From MR-S7 sp000400995 (GTDB lineage: Bacteria; Pseudomonadota; Gammaproteobacteria; Burkholderiales; Burkholderiaceae_C): a DNA stretch of 64,000 nt. The stretch covers positions 992,001 through 1,056,000 of the forward strand of contig NZ_CP152342.1 of assembly GCF_045291395.1 (NCBI RefSeq), given 5' to 3'. The position numbers and the translations under genes were made by a program. Shown here piece by piece: positions 18,589 to 29,787 of this stretch. Positions within the stretch are counted from its first letter, which is position 1, and every line of letters begins with the position of its first letter. The notes under the pieces were generated by a model, which searched no databases, was not told the origin of the DNA, and was given only the letters and a program-made list of their open reading frames with translations.

Positions 18589-20412
18589 TCAGTCGGTTTC
18601 CTCGAACACCAGGGAGGGCGGCGCCATCACCCGCGCCGTGTCGGCCAGATTGGCGATGAGGCGGTTCGCAAAGTAGCTGCTTTGCGTATCGGGCTCCAGG
18701 GCGGCCACGGCCAGGTTGGACAGGGGCTGGTTGAGCGACACGAAATAGCTGCCCGCCGGGACGTCGATGGCGCTGCGCACCGGCGTGACCTGCGCGCGGA
18801 TGATCTGCCCGCTACCCGCCACCGTGCCACGCACGTCCTGGCGATCGGCGGTGTCGCGGCTGTTTTCCTGGTAGATGTCGGCCAGCACGGAACCGGGCTC
18901 GGCCACGCGCATCACCTGAAGTCCCAGCAGCTTGAGGCGTTCCACGGCATCGGCTGCGCCGGCGCCCAGCCAGTAGCCGCAGGGGCGCGCGCGGTGCTTG
19001 AGGGCGCGCAGGCGCAGCGACGAATCCCAGTCCACGCGCACGGTCTTGTCCGCTCCGGTATCCGGGTCCAGCATGAGCAGGTCGTGCTGCGTGGACGTAG
19101 GGCCGGCTTCGACCACCACTTCGCCGCGGCAGGCCTGCGCGGCGGTGTCGCGCGCGACGAAGGAGCGCACCTGTTCCAGGTTGCCGGCGCGCTCCACGGT
19201 ACTGCGCAGCGTGCTCGTCAGGGCCGTGACCTGGGAATGCACGCGCCGCTGGATGTGCGTGCGGCCGATGCCCACGCCGCGGGTTTCCACGAGCAGGCTG
19301 ACGGCATTCTTCAGCCCGTTCACGTTGCGGCCGGTGTCGGGCCGGGTGCCGCCCATGGAGACCCGCAGGTCGTCGGGTCGGGTGGAGGTGGTGTAGTACC
19401 ACTCCTGGCTCAGGCCGGCGTCGCCCAGCGCCTTGACCAGGGGCTGTTGGTACCACTCCAGCGCGGCCTTGGTCATGAATTCCGGCACGTTGGCCGTGGT
19501 GGCATGCTGCAGCAGCACGTCGTAGCGCTGGATGGCTTGGAATTTCTCCAGGAACCGGCCGGCCACGGTGTATTCGTGCGCATCCACGATGGCGATGGGG
19601 CGGTAGTTGCGCACCAGCCGCGCCAGCGCCCGGGCCTCGGGGGTCTGCAGCAGCAGGTGGTCGCGGTTCATGTCGATGCCGTTGGCCGTGGTGCGCTGAC
19701 CGGCGTCTGCGCCATCAGGGTTGGCGCGCGGAACGAGGATGACGTTGATGCGCTCCAGCATGGGTTCGAGCAGGCCTTGCGCCAGCTCGCGCGCCAGCAC
19801 CAGCAGGGCCTCGCTGCCTGCGGGTTCGTCACCGTGCTGCTGGCCGATGAGCAGCACCGTGGGACGGCCGCTGGCATCCAGCGCCGCCACGTCGGTGCCC
19901 TTGGCCCGGGTGAGCACCAGCGCGTGGATGGGTTCACTCCGCTGCGACAGCCCCAGGTCGAGCATCTGCGCGCGTGTCGTGCCGCGCTGCGCTGCCGCCA
20001 GCTGGCGCAGCCACTGGGTGAGTTCGGCGTTGGTGGTGAAGGCGCGGCGTCCATCGGCCAGGCCGGGGGTGTCGTAGCGCACCGGCGGGTCGGGAAAGCG
20101 GGCCGCGACGGCGGCACCGTAGGGCAGCTCGGCCGCCGGGGCGTCCACCGCGCCGGGGGTGATGGGACTTTCCGAGACCGGAGCGGTGACCGCCCCGGGG
20201 CGCGGTGCCGTGCCCAGCGGCGGCGGCACGGTGCGTGTCGCAGGAGGCTGCGAGACGGTTCCAGGTGACGTGGAAGCATCGGGCCAGGGCGGCAGCGGCG
20301 TGCTGGAGCACGCCGAGAGCACCGCCGCGGCCAGCAGCGCCGCGCCGCGCCGCAGCGCGGGGCGCGAGGGAAGGGTGTCCATGAGGCTGCGCGGGGAGGT
20401 CGTCGGCATCAT
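18589..20412 (-). CDS. M14-family zinc carboxypeptidase-like lipoprotein
   Basis: The 607-residue protein has a lipoprotein signal (L-S-A-C, with S-S-T following), then a Pro/Thr-rich linker to about residue 95. An M14 metallopeptidase domain follows. The zinc ligands are visible as H-G-D-E (in Q-Q-H-G-D-E-P-A-G) and D-A-H-E-Y-T. The substrate-anchoring M-N-R-D-H and the catalytic Glu (L-V-E-T-R-G-V-G) are also present. It probably trims peptides or peptidoglycan stems in the periplasm, but the substrate is unknown. The start is uncertain: ATG 20412, 20409 or 20382 all fit, and 20382 gives the most typical signal peptide. Confidence 0.85.
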   Translation of the reverse strand: MMPTTSPRSLMDTLPSRPALRRGAALLAAAVLSACSSTPLPPWPDASTSPGTVSQPPATRTVPPPLGTAPRPGAVTAPVSESPITPGAVDAPAAELPYGAAVAARFPDPPVRYDTPGLADGRRAFTTNAELTQWLRQLAAAQRGTTRAQMLDLGLSQRSEPIHALVLTRAKGTDVAALDASGRPTVLLIGQQHGDEPAGSEALLVLARELAQGLLEPMLERINVILVPRANPDGADAGQRTTANGIDMNRDHLLLQTPEARALARLVRNYRPIAIVDAHEYTVAGRFLEKFQAIQRYDVLLQHATTANVPEFMTKAALEWYQQPLVKALGDAGLSQEWYYTTSTRPDDLRVSMGGTRPDTGRNVNGLKNAVSLLVETRGVGIGRTHIQRRVHSQVTALTSTLRSTVERAGNLEQVRSFVARDTAAQACRGEVVVEAGPTSTQHDLLMLDPDTGADKTVRVDWDSSLRLRALKHRARPCGYWLGAGAADAVERLKLLGLQVMRVAEPGSVLADIYQENSRDTADRQDVRGTVAGSGQIIRAQVTPVRSAIDVPAGSYFVSLNQPLSNLAVAALEPDTQSSYFANRLIANLADTARVMAPPSLVFEETD

Positions 20413-20456
20413 CGTATGGCGTGGAAGTGGGTTGCTTGGGCGATGTTAACCACCTA

Positions 20457-20482
20457 GAAAAAAAGCCCGGCGCTGCCGGGCT
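20457..20482 (-). terminator. Terminator of rhlE
   Basis: On the minus strand AGCCCGGC, loop AGC and GCCGGGCT are followed by a run of eight T. It lies just downstream of the rhlE stop. Confidence 0.9.
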
Positions 20483-20500
20483 CGTTCAGAAGAGGCGTTT

Positions 20501-22231
<1,731 letters not shown>

Positions 22232-22488
22232 GTAGTCAAGATGCGCCCATCCGGGGCGCTGGGGTATCGGTCTGTCGTGGCGGCTTTGCGGGCCGCCGAG
22301 CCAGTGCGTCAGGCCGATAGGTTCAAGGGCGGGAGCCCGGAAGGCGAGCTTCCATCGTCCCCAGCTTCTGTGCTGATGCCCCGGGCGACTGGAGCCCAAG
22401 ACGAACGCTATTGTCGCATGCGCCGATAATCTCTGTTTGCGCGCCCGTTTACGGCGCCTTCTTTTCCACAGTTCCCCTGAAGAAATCC

Positions 22489-24150
22489 ATGGCCCAGTAC
22501 GTTTTCTCGATGAATCGCGTCTCCAAGACCGTGCCGCCCAAGCGGCAGATCTTGAAAGACATCTCGCTGTCCTTCTTCCCCGGCGCCAAGATCGGCGTGC
22601 TGGGCCTGAACGGCTCGGGCAAGTCCTCGCTGCTCAAGATCATGGCCGGGGTCGACAAGGAGATCGAGGGCGAGGCCATTCCCATGCCGGGCCTGTCCAT
22701 CGGCTACCTGCCGCAGGAGCCGCAGCTCGACCCCGAGCACACCGTGCGCCAGGCCGTCGAGGAAGCCATGGCCGAGGTGAACAACGCCCGCGCCCGCCTG
22801 GAGGAGGTCTACGCCGCCTATGCCGAGCCCGATGCCGACTTCGACGCCCTGGCCGCCGAGCAGGGCCAGCTGGAAGCCATCATCGCCGCCGCCGGCACCG
22901 ACTCCGAGCATCAACTCGAAATCGCCGCCGACGCGCTGCGCCTGCCGCCGTGGGATGCGGTGATCGGCCAGCTCTCGGGCGGCGAGAAGCGCCGCGTGGC
23001 GCTGTGCAAGCTGCTGCTGTCCAAGCCCGACATGCTGCTGCTGGACGAGCCCACCAACCACCTGGACGCCGAATCCGTGGACTGGCTGGAGCAGTTTCTG
23101 CACCGCTTTTCCGGCACCGTGGTGGCCATCACCCACGACCGCTACTTCCTCGACAACGCGGCCGAGTGGATCCTGGAACTGGACCGGGGCCACGGCATTC
23201 CCTACAAGGGCAACTACTCCGATTGGCTGATCCAGAAGGGCAACCGCCTGGAGGCCGAGCAAAAAGGCGAGGAAGCCCGCGCCAAGGCCTTGAAGAAGGA
23301 GCTGGAGTGGGTGCGCCAGAACGCCAAGGGCCGTCAGGCCAAGAGCAAGGCGCGTATCGCCCGCTTCGAGGAACTGAGCGACTACGAATACCAGCGCCGC
23401 AACGAGACGCAGGAAATCTTCATCCCCGTGGCCGAGCGCCTGGGCAGCAAGGTGATCGAGTTCAAGAACGTCTCCAAGGCCTTCGGCGACCGCCTGCTGA
23501 TCGACAACCTGTCGATGAACATCCCGGCCGGCGCCATCGTCGGCATCATCGGCCCCAACGGCGCGGGCAAATCCACGCTGTTCAAGCTGATCGCGGGCAA
23601 GGAGCAGCCGGACTCCGGCGTGGTGGAAATCGGCCAGACGGTGAAAATGGCCTTCGTGGACCAGCACCGCGACGCGCTGGCCAACGACAAGACCGTGTGG
23701 GAAGACATCTCGGGCGGCCTGGACATCATCAACGTCGGCAAGTTCCAGATGGCCTCGCGCGCCTACGCCGGCCGCTTCAACTTCAACGGCCAGGATCAGC
23801 AGAAGAAGGTCGGCAATCTCTCGGGCGGCGAACGCGGCCGCCTGCACCTGGCCAAGACGCTGATCCAGGGCGGCAACGTGCTGCTGCTGGACGAGCCCTC
23901 CAACGACCTCGACGTGGAAACCCTGCGCGCGCTGGAAGACGCGCTGCTGGAATACGCCGGTACGGTGCTGGTCATCAGCCACGACCGCTGGTTCCTGGAC
24001 CGCATCGCCACTCACATCCTGGCCGCCGAGGGCGACAGCCAGTGGGTTTTCTTCGACGGCAATTACCAGGAGTACGAGGCCGATAAGAAAAAACGATTGG
24101 GCGAAGAGGGTGCCAAACCGAAGCGTATGCGCTACAAGGCGCTCAAGTAA
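22489..24150 (+). CDS. ettA: Energy-dependent translational throttle protein EttA (ABC-F ATPase)
   Basis: The 553-residue ABC-F protein has two ATPase domains and no membrane segment. Walker A motifs are G-L-N-G-S-G-K-S-S (about residue 40) and G-P-N-G-A-G-K-S-T (about residue 360). Signatures are L-S-G-G-E-K-R and L-S-G-G-E-R-G, and Walker B motifs are [11 protein letters not shown] and [11 protein letters not shown]. The arm and linker regions and the ending K-R-M-R-Y-K-A-L-K are typical of EttA. It binds the ribosomal E site and gates the first elongation step according to ATP level. Confidence 0.94.
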   Translation: MAQYVFSMNRVSKTVPPKRQILKDISLSFFPGAKIGVLGLNGSGKSSLLKIMAGVDKEIEGEAIPMPGLSIGYLPQEPQLDPEHTVRQAVEEAMAEVNNARARLEEVYAAYAEPDADFDALAAEQGQLEAIIAAAGTDSEHQLEIAADALRLPPWDAVIGQLSGGEKRRVALCKLLLSKPDMLLLDEPTNHLDAESVDWLEQFLHRFSGTVVAITHDRYFLDNAAEWILELDRGHGIPYKGNYSDWLIQKGNRLEAEQKGEEARAKALKKELEWVRQNAKGRQAKSKARIARFEELSDYEYQRRNETQEIFIPVAERLGSKVIEFKNVSKAFGDRLLIDNLSMNIPAGAIVGIIGPNGAGKSTLFKLIAGKEQPDSGVVEIGQTVKMAFVDQHRDALANDKTVWEDISGGLDIINVGKFQMASRAYAGRFNFNGQDQQKKVGNLSGGERGRLHLAKTLIQGGNVLLLDEPSNDLDVETLRALEDALLEYAGTVLVISHDRWFLDRIATHILAAEGDSQWVFFDGNYQEYEADKKKRLGEEGAKPKRMRYKALK

Positions 24151-24209
24151 TCGCTTACAGGTAGTAGCATCGGGCGGCTCCCTCCGCCCATTTCTTGCAT
24201 TCCCTCACC

Positions 24210-26444
24210 ATGTCCCTTCCAGCGTCCCGCGCCAGAACGGTTTTTCGCGCATGCGTCGTCAATGCCGTCCGGGAAAGCGAGACACTCATCGGGAAATTGA
24301 TCGAAGTCACGCGTAACGCGCTGACCGAGGAGGAATCGAACGGCCGCGACGTCCGTCAGCGTGCGCTGGTGGGCGATGCGCTGCGCCAGCTCCAGGGGCA
24401 TGCGGCGACGCTGGTCAAGGGCTACCCCACGGCGCTGCTGGAAATCTTCGCCGAGGGGCCGTCGCAGCCCAAGGCGCGCCAGGGCCGGGATGGCGGCATG
24501 GATTTCGGCGAGCTGGCCTTGATGGACGACGCCGACGTCATGGCCCAGGTGGAGCTGTCGCGCGCGCAGCAGATCGCCGTGCATGCCACCGAGGCCTCGC
24601 TGGCCGAGCTCAACACGCTGGTGAGCGCTGCGCAGGGCCTGCACAGCGTGCAGCCGGAAAGCAACCCCTTCCGCCCCGAGAACTACATCCGCGCGCTGCA
24701 GCAGGTCGTGAGCGAGACCGGCGTGTCCGGCGACGTGCGCCAGCTCTGGATGCGGCACATGCGCGAGCAGCTGGGCGCGCTGCTGGTCGACACCTACCAG
24801 CGCGCCGCCGAGAGCCTGCGCCAGCATGGCGTGGAGCCCGTAGGCTATGCGGTGGCGGGCGCTGCGGGCGTTCCGCGCAGCGCCTACGGCGGCTATGCCG
24901 GCGGCGGTGCTGCTGCGGGCTACCCGGCGACGGCCTACGGCGCGGAGGCGGGCGCGCGCAGCGCCTATGGCGGCGGCTATGGGTCAAGCTGGGGCTCTGC
25001 CTCCGCAGGCGTGCCCCTGGCGCCCGAGGCCGAGGAGGCCCTGCTCACCGTGGGCATCCTGCGGCAGATGCTGGCCGGCGGGGGTGACCCGTTCGCCTAC
25101 GACGCCATGCGCAGCGGCCACGCCCCGGTTGGCGGCGTGCCGGCGATGGTGCCCGTGGCGCCTCCCAGTGGCTACCTGCCGCCTGCCGCAGCGGAAGCCA
25201 TGGAGGACATCGCGCAGCTCGAACGCCTGGTGGGCCGCCTGTCGGCCGCGCAGGCGGCACCCGTGGCCACCGGCTGGAACAGCGGCATGGCGCCGGCTGC
25301 CGCCGCGGTGCCGGCCTCGCCCGCGCGCACGGCGCACGAAGTGGTGGGCCGGATGATGGAGAACATCGCCCAGGACTCGCGCCTGCTGCCCTCGGTGCAG
25401 CGCGCGGTGCAAAGCCTGGAGCCCGCGCTCAAGCAACTCGTGCTGCACGACACGCGCTTCTTCTCCGACGACCAGCACCCGGCGCGGCGGCTGCTCGACG
25501 AGCTGACCCAGCGCAGCCTGGCGTTCCGCAGCGAGGATGCCCCCGCGTTCAGCCGTTTCATGCGGCTGGTGGATGAGGTGGTAGGCCATCTGTCCGCCGT
25601 GGAGATCCGCGACGCCGCGCCGTTCGACCACGTGCTCAAGGCCCTGGAAAAGGCCTGGACGGCCCAGGAGCGCCAGCAGCGCGAGCGCCGCGAGGCCAAG
25701 CAGCGCGAGCTGTTGCAAAGGGAGCAGCGCGAGTTGCTGGCCGAGCAGTTCGCGGCCGGATTCCGTGCGCTGCCCGATGCGGCCGGCGCGCCCGAAGACT
25801 GGCTGGCCTTCGTCACCGGCCCGTGGGCCGATGTGGCAGCGCTGGCGCGGAGCAGCCAGCAAGGCGGCGAGGGCGACCCGGGCGGCTGCCAGGCCCTGGC
25901 GCCCCTGCTGCTGCGCTGCGCACAGCCCGACCAGCTGCGCGCCGACCCCGACGGCCTGGGCGCCGCCCTGGCGAACATGGCGCCTGCCGTGCGCCAGGGG
26001 CTGGAAAGCATCGGCCATCCTGCCGAACGCATCGCCCAGGTGCTGGAGTGTCTGGCGCAACTGCAGCAGCAGGCGCAGGAATACGCGGCCGCCGTGCCTG
26101 CGGACGAGGCGCAGGACGCAGAGCCGCCGCCGCCCGCCGAGCCGCAAGTGCCCGAACCCGCCCCGGCCGAGCCTGCTGTGGCGGGCCCCGTCCTGCGCGT
26201 GGGCCAGTGGGTGGAGGTGGTGAACAACCAGCGCGTGGTGCGCACGCAGCTCACCTGGTGCAGCCCGCACAACACGCTGTTCCTGTTCACCGGGGCCGAT
26301 GGCAGCACGCAGTCCATGACGCGGCGCATGATCGACAAGCTGGCGGCGGAGGGAGCGTTCAAGCTGCTGTCCTCCCAGCCCGTGGTCGCGCGCGCCCTGA
26401 GCGACGCGAAGAGCGGCGGCAGGTCCAAGCCCAAGGCGCGCTGA
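24210..26444 (+). CDS. DUF1631 family protein with a Tyr/Gly/Ala low-complexity insert
   Basis: The 744-residue protein has the feel of the DUF1631 family of Burkholderiales and Pseudomonas (sometimes mislabelled thymidine phosphorylase); its function is unknown. Helical regions flank an unusual stretch at about residues 215-268 with repeated S-A-Y-G-G and G-Y motifs. A Lys/Arg/Gln/Glu-rich coiled-coil lies around residues 475-510, and a small C-terminal beta domain follows (V-G-Q-W-V-E-V-V-N-N-Q). There is no signal peptide. ATG 24210 is preferred to TTG 24195. It converges with the TAXI gene, with stops two bases apart. Confidence 0.8.
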   Translation: MSLPASRARTVFRACVVNAVRESETLIGKLIEVTRNALTEEESNGRDVRQRALVGDALRQLQGHAATLVKGYPTALLEIFAEGPSQPKARQGRDGGMDFGELALMDDADVMAQVELSRAQQIAVHATEASLAELNTLVSAAQGLHSVQPESNPFRPENYIRALQQVVSETGVSGDVRQLWMRHMREQLGALLVDTYQRAAESLRQHGVEPVGYAVAGAAGVPRSAYGGYAGGGAAAGYPATAYGAEAGARSAYGGGYGSSWGSASAGVPLAPEAEEALLTVGILRQMLAGGGDPFAYDAMRSGHAPVGGVPAMVPVAPPSGYLPPAAAEAMEDIAQLERLVGRLSAAQAAPVATGWNSGMAPAAAAVPASPARTAHEVVGRMMENIAQDSRLLPSVQRAVQSLEPALKQLVLHDTRFFSDDQHPARRLLDELTQRSLAFRSEDAPAFSRFMRLVDEVVGHLSAVEIRDAAPFDHVLKALEKAWTAQERQQRERREAKQRELLQREQRELLAEQFAAGFRALPDAAGAPEDWLAFVTGPWADVAALARSSQQGGEGDPGGCQALAPLLLRCAQPDQLRADPDGLGAALANMAPAVRQGLESIGHPAERIAQVLECLAQLQQQAQEYAAAVPADEAQDAEPPPPAEPQVPEPAPAEPAVAGPVLRVGQWVEVVNNQRVVRTQLTWCSPHNTLFLFTGADGSTQSMTRRMIDKLAAEGAFKLLSSQPVVARALSDAKSGGRSKPKAR

Positions 26445-26446
26445 GC

Positions 26447-27778
26447 CTACGTGCGCGGCAGGCGCTTGCGCACCAGGTGGATGTGGTTGCGCAGCGCGTA
26501 CAGCTCGTCCGCATAGGACAGCGGCACGCTCACCTTCTCCACCTGCGCCTCCAGCCGGTCCAGCCGCTCGCGCAGTTCCTCGGGCGTGGCGCGGGCAGCC
26601 TCCAGGTCGTCCTCCACCTCGCGCAGGTGGCCGTACCAGCGGAACACGCGCGAGCGCACCCGGAACTGGTAGAGCGGCGGCACCACGCGCGACAGCGGCA
26701 GCATCACGGCCAGCAGCAGGCCCAGCACCAGCCACATGCGCTCGACGAGGTTGGCGATCCAGAACGGCAGGTAGCGCTGCATCAGCGGCGCGGGTTCGTT
26801 GATGGCGCGCTCGCCCTCCTTGGCGATGGGCAGCTCGGCGTGCCGCGTGTTGGGGAACTCGCGCGCGCGGTTGAACCAGCCCGCGCCGCCGTGGATGGTC
26901 TGCGCCGCCTGTGCGAAAAGCTGCAGCAGCGCGGGGTGGGTGTCCTCGCGGGCCAGCAGCGAGGTGGTGGAGGCCACCAGCCGTACGTCGCGCGGCGGCA
27001 CGTTGGCCGCCAGGTCGACCACGCCGCGCGGCAGCAGCACGGGCGTGAGGAAGGGGAAGCGCCGGCTGTACGCCTCGTTCTGCGCGAAGCCCATGAGCTG
27101 CACGCCAGGGGTCTGCAGCAGCATCTGCACCATCAGCGACTCGGGGGCCGAGGCGAACACCAGCGCGTCCAGCCGGCCCGCGAGGAACTCCACCGTGGCC
27201 GGCGTCTGCTCCATCTGCGTGAGCGTGAGCGCACCGGGGCTCACGTGGTTGGCCTCCAGCAGCCGTTCCATCAGCGTAGGCACGCCGCTGCCGGGCGACC
27301 CCACGTTCACGCGCAGGCCGTGCAGCCGGTGCAGGCCGCCCTGCTGGCCCGCGGGCTGGATGCGCCGCGCGACGCCTTCGCGGTAGAACAGCCAGATGGG
27401 CTCGACGAACAAGCTGCCCAGCGAGACCAGCGCATCGCTGTCCTCGGGCCGCAGTTCGCCGGTGCCGCCCTGCACGAAGGCCAGGTCCGCGCGGCCCTCG
27501 CGCAGCAGCTGCAGGTTGGACGAGGAGCCGTCGCTTTGCAGCAGCTCCACCTCGATGCCGTTGGCCGCCAGCGCATCGCGGTAGCGCTGGCCGAAGGTCT
27601 CGTAGGCGCTCTGCGCGGGGCCGGTGGCCAGCACCACCTTGCGCGGCGGCGTGGGATTGAGCCACCAGTAGGCCGCGACCGCCAGCCCTACGCCCAGCAA
27701 GGCCAGCGGACCGGCGGAAACCAGCAGGTCGCGCAGCGACAGCAGCAGGGTGCGCAGACGGCGCGACATGCGTCCCAT
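26447..27778 (-). CDS. TAXI-family solute-binding protein, membrane anchored
   Basis: The 443-residue protein has an N-terminal membrane helix (about residues 18-38), then a TAXI/TRAP-type binding domain (V-L-A-T-G-P, L-A-F-V-Q-G-G-T, V-N-V-G-S-P-G-S-G). A second membrane helix follows near residues 345-365, and a C-terminal helical, probably coiled-coil, tail. Soluble TAXI proteins deliver carboxylates to TRAP permeases. This anchored form has no TRAP permease gene beside it, so it may be a sensor or an orphan receptor. It starts two bases after the peptidase gene and is probably co-transcribed with it. Confidence 0.8.
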   Translation of the reverse strand: MGRMSRRLRTLLLSLRDLLVSAGPLALLGVGLAVAAYWWLNPTPPRKVVLATGPAQSAYETFGQRYRDALAANGIEVELLQSDGSSSNLQLLREGRADLAFVQGGTGELRPEDSDALVSLGSLFVEPIWLFYREGVARRIQPAGQQGGLHRLHGLRVNVGSPGSGVPTLMERLLEANHVSPGALTLTQMEQTPATVEFLAGRLDALVFASAPESLMVQMLLQTPGVQLMGFAQNEAYSRRFPFLTPVLLPRGVVDLAANVPPRDVRLVASTTSLLAREDTHPALLQLFAQAAQTIHGGAGWFNRAREFPNTRHAELPIAKEGERAINEPAPLMQRYLPFWIANLVERMWLVLGLLLAVMLPLSRVVPPLYQFRVRSRVFRWYGHLREVEDDLEAARATPEELRERLDRLEAQVEKVSVPLSYADELYALRNHIHLVRKRLPRT

Positions 27779-27780
27779 GC

Positions 27781-28785
27781 TCAGCGCGCCAGGTCCGCGT
27801 GGCAGGGCAGCACCAGCCCCTCGGCCGTGGTGAGCGTGCGTGCGGCCAGGACGGCGCGCACGGTGGCGCGGGCCACGGCCTCGGCCGCCATGGCGGCCAG
27901 CACCAGCATGCCGGGGTGGCGCGGGGCGCGGCTGGTGGCCAGGGCGAACAGCGTGTCGCCGTCGAGCTGGGTGTGCGCGGGGTTGGTGGCCCGCGCCAGG
28001 CCGTCGTGCCCCGCCACGGCCAGGCGCTGGGCCTGGGCCTTGGTGAGCGCGGCGTCGGTGGCGATCGCGCCGATGGTGGTGTTGGTGCCCGCCAGCAGCG
28101 TGTGCGGCGGCTCGCCGCGCAGCAGCGCTCGGCGGATGTCGCGCAGGGCGCGGCCGTCCTCGGTGCGCGCACCGGCCAGGGGGAGGCCGGTGTCGGGATC
28201 GACCACGTCGCCCACGGCGTTGCAGGCGATCAGCGCGCCCACCGTCACGCCGTCCACGGTGACGGACGCGCTGCCCACACCGCCCTTCATGGCGTGCTGC
28301 ATGCCGAAGACCTTGCCCACGCAGGCGCCCGTGCCCGCGCCCACGTTGCCCTCGGCGGGCGGCGCGCTGATGGCGGCGGCGCAGGCGGCGTAGCCCGCGG
28401 CGGCGTCGGGCCGCACGCGCGCGTCGCCCACGTGCAGGTCGAACAGCACGGCGGCGGGCACGATGGGCACCAGGCCGGCGCCCACGTCCAGCCCCACGCC
28501 GTGCTCCTCCAGCCAGCGCATGGCGCCCGAGGCCGCGTCCAGCCCCCAGGCGCTGCCGCCCGAGAGCATCACGGCATGCACCTGCTGCACGAGGTTGGCG
28601 GGCTCCAGCAGGTCCGTCTCGCGCGTGCCGGGCGCGGCGCCGCGCACGTCCACCCCGGCCACGGCGCCCGCGCGGGCGATGATGGCGGTGCAGCCCGTGG
28701 GGCGGCGGGTGTCGGTGAAATGGCCTACCTCGATGCCGGGCACGTCGGTGATCGCGCCGCAGCGGTGGTCGGTGGGATGGGGCAT
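27781..28785 (-). CDS. P1-family peptidase (DmpA/NylC-like, MEROPS S58/T)
   Basis: The 334-residue protein is an N-terminal-nucleophile hydrolase precursor. The self-cleavage and nucleophile motif G-T-N-T-T-I-G is at residues 233-239, so cleavage is expected before Thr236. An oxyanion-side motif L-S-G-G-S-A-W-G-L is at about residue 74. Family members act on N-terminal amino acids or beta-peptide and nylon-oligomer amides; the substrate here is unknown. The gene is followed within two bases by the TAXI receptor gene, which suggests linked uptake or sensing and hydrolysis of a small amide. That link is inference. Confidence 0.87.
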   Translation of the reverse strand: MPHPTDHRCGAITDVPGIEVGHFTDTRRPTGCTAIIARAGAVAGVDVRGAAPGTRETDLLEPANLVQQVHAVMLSGGSAWGLDAASGAMRWLEEHGVGLDVGAGLVPIVPAAVLFDLHVGDARVRPDAAAGYAACAAAISAPPAEGNVGAGTGACVGKVFGMQHAMKGGVGSASVTVDGVTVGALIACNAVGDVVDPDTGLPLAGARTEDGRALRDIRRALLRGEPPHTLLAGTNTTIGAIATDAALTKAQAQRLAVAGHDGLARATNPAHTQLDGDTLFALATSRAPRHPGMLVLAAMAAEAVARATVRAVLAARTLTTAEGLVLPCHADLAR

Positions 28786-28862
28786 GGTGCGGCAGTGCTG
28801 TGGAAGGAAGGCGCAACCATAGCCGAAGACGCGCGGCCTGGCGGGAGAGGCCGCGGGTTTCG

Positions 28863-28911
28863 AGTCAAATCAGGCTGCAGCGCTTGAGGGGCAAGCGCAA
28901 GCAGCTATCGA
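28863..28911 (-). repeat. Dispersed repeat copy 5
   Basis: AATCAGGCTGCAGCGCTTGA then GCAAGCGCAAGCAGCTATC. It is intergenic, between the P1-peptidase start and the end of the copper operon, just downstream of the CusF-like stop. Confidence 0.82.
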
Positions 28912-28923
28912 AGAATGAGCGAG

Positions 28924-29268
28924 TCAGCGCACCGCCTCGATGCGCGTGACCACCAGCGCGCCGCCGGCGTCGCGCGCCTGGAAGCGCACCGCGTCGCCCG
29001 GCTTGAGCGCGGCGCCCTGCGCCGGGTCCTCCAGCGTGAACACCATGGTCATGGGCGGCATGGACAGGGGCTTGATCTCGCCGTGGCGGATCGTGACCTT
29101 GCCCGTGCGGGCATCCCAGCGGGTGACGACGCCGTCGGACCATTCCTGGGCCTGCGGCGCAGCGGCGGGCGGCGCGGCGTGGTCATGGCCGTCATGCACC
29201 TGGGCGATGGCGCCAGCGGCGGCGCACTGCAGCGCGATGGCCGCGAGAAGAGGGCGGAAGAAGGGCAT
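28924..29268 (-). CDS. CusF-like periplasmic copper-binding protein
   Basis: The 114-residue protein has a signal peptide (about 22 residues), a His-rich segment (H-D-G-H-D-H), and a CusF fold with the metal-binding methionines in K-P-L-S-M-P-P-M-T-M-V-F. CusF-type proteins bind Cu(I) or Ag(I) in the periplasm and pass it to efflux systems or oxidases. It is the last gene of the leftward copper operon and starts five bases after the stop of the DUF411 gene. Confidence 0.86.
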   Translation of the reverse strand: MPFFRPLLAAIALQCAAAGAIAQVHDGHDHAAPPAAAPQAQEWSDGVVTRWDARTGKVTIRHGEIKPLSMPPMTMVFTLEDPAQGAALKPGDAVRFQARDAGGALVVTRIEAVR

Positions 29269-29273
29269 GGCGG

Positions 29274-29762
29274 TCAACGGTAGCTGGTGAAGACGCGGGT
29301 GGAGACGTCGCTGTTCATGAGGTTCTTGGTGACCAGCAGCACGTCGTACGGGTCCTTGCGGCCCTTGTACTCGGGGCCGTCCATGCCGGGGCTGCCCACA
29401 GGCATGCCGGGCACGGCTAGGCCCAGGGCCTTGGGCTTTTGCTGGAGCAGCTTGCGCACGTCGGCCGCGGGCACGTGGCCTTCGAGCAGGTAGCCGCCGG
29501 CCAGCGCCGTGTGGCACGAGCCCAGGCGCGTGGGCAGGCCCAGCCGGGCGCGCACGGCGGCGTTGCCCGTCTCGTGCACGGTGACGGCGAAGCCGTTCTG
29601 CTCCATGTGCGTGACCCAGTCCTGGCAGCAGCCGCAGCTCGGGTCTTTCCAGACCTCCACGGCGGTCTTGGGTGCGCTGGCCAGGGCGGGCAGGGCGGCG
29701 CCGGCGATGCCGGCGGCGAGTGCGGCCATCCATTGGCGGCGGCGGGGGCGGAAGGTGTGCAT
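29274..29762 (-). CDS. DUF411 metal-binding protein
   Basis: The 162-residue exported protein has an Arg-rich N-terminus, a hydrophobic stretch and an A-L-A-S-A-like cleavage site at about residue 29. It has the DUF411 signature W-K-D-P-S-C-G-C-C and a later G-S-C-H-T-A. DUF411 proteins accompany copper resistance genes and are thought to bind metal with their Cys and Met residues; exact function is not established. It lies between the cupredoxin and CusF-like genes. Confidence 0.87.
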   Translation of the reverse strand: MHTFRPRRRQWMAALAAGIAGAALPALASAPKTAVEVWKDPSCGCCQDWVTHMEQNGFAVTVHETGNAAVRARLGLPTRLGSCHTALAGGYLLEGHVPAADVRKLLQQKPKALGLAVPGMPVGSPGMDGPEYKGRKDPYDVLLVTKNLMNSDVSTRVFTSYR

Positions 29763-29787
29763 GGGGGGACTCCGGAGGTGAAAGAAA

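Noticed and set aside
26447..28816. A fusion of the P1 peptidase region and the TAXI receptor in one frame
   Set aside because: The upstream part is an out-of-frame shadow of the peptidase, which has its own complete frame; the receptor starts at 27778.
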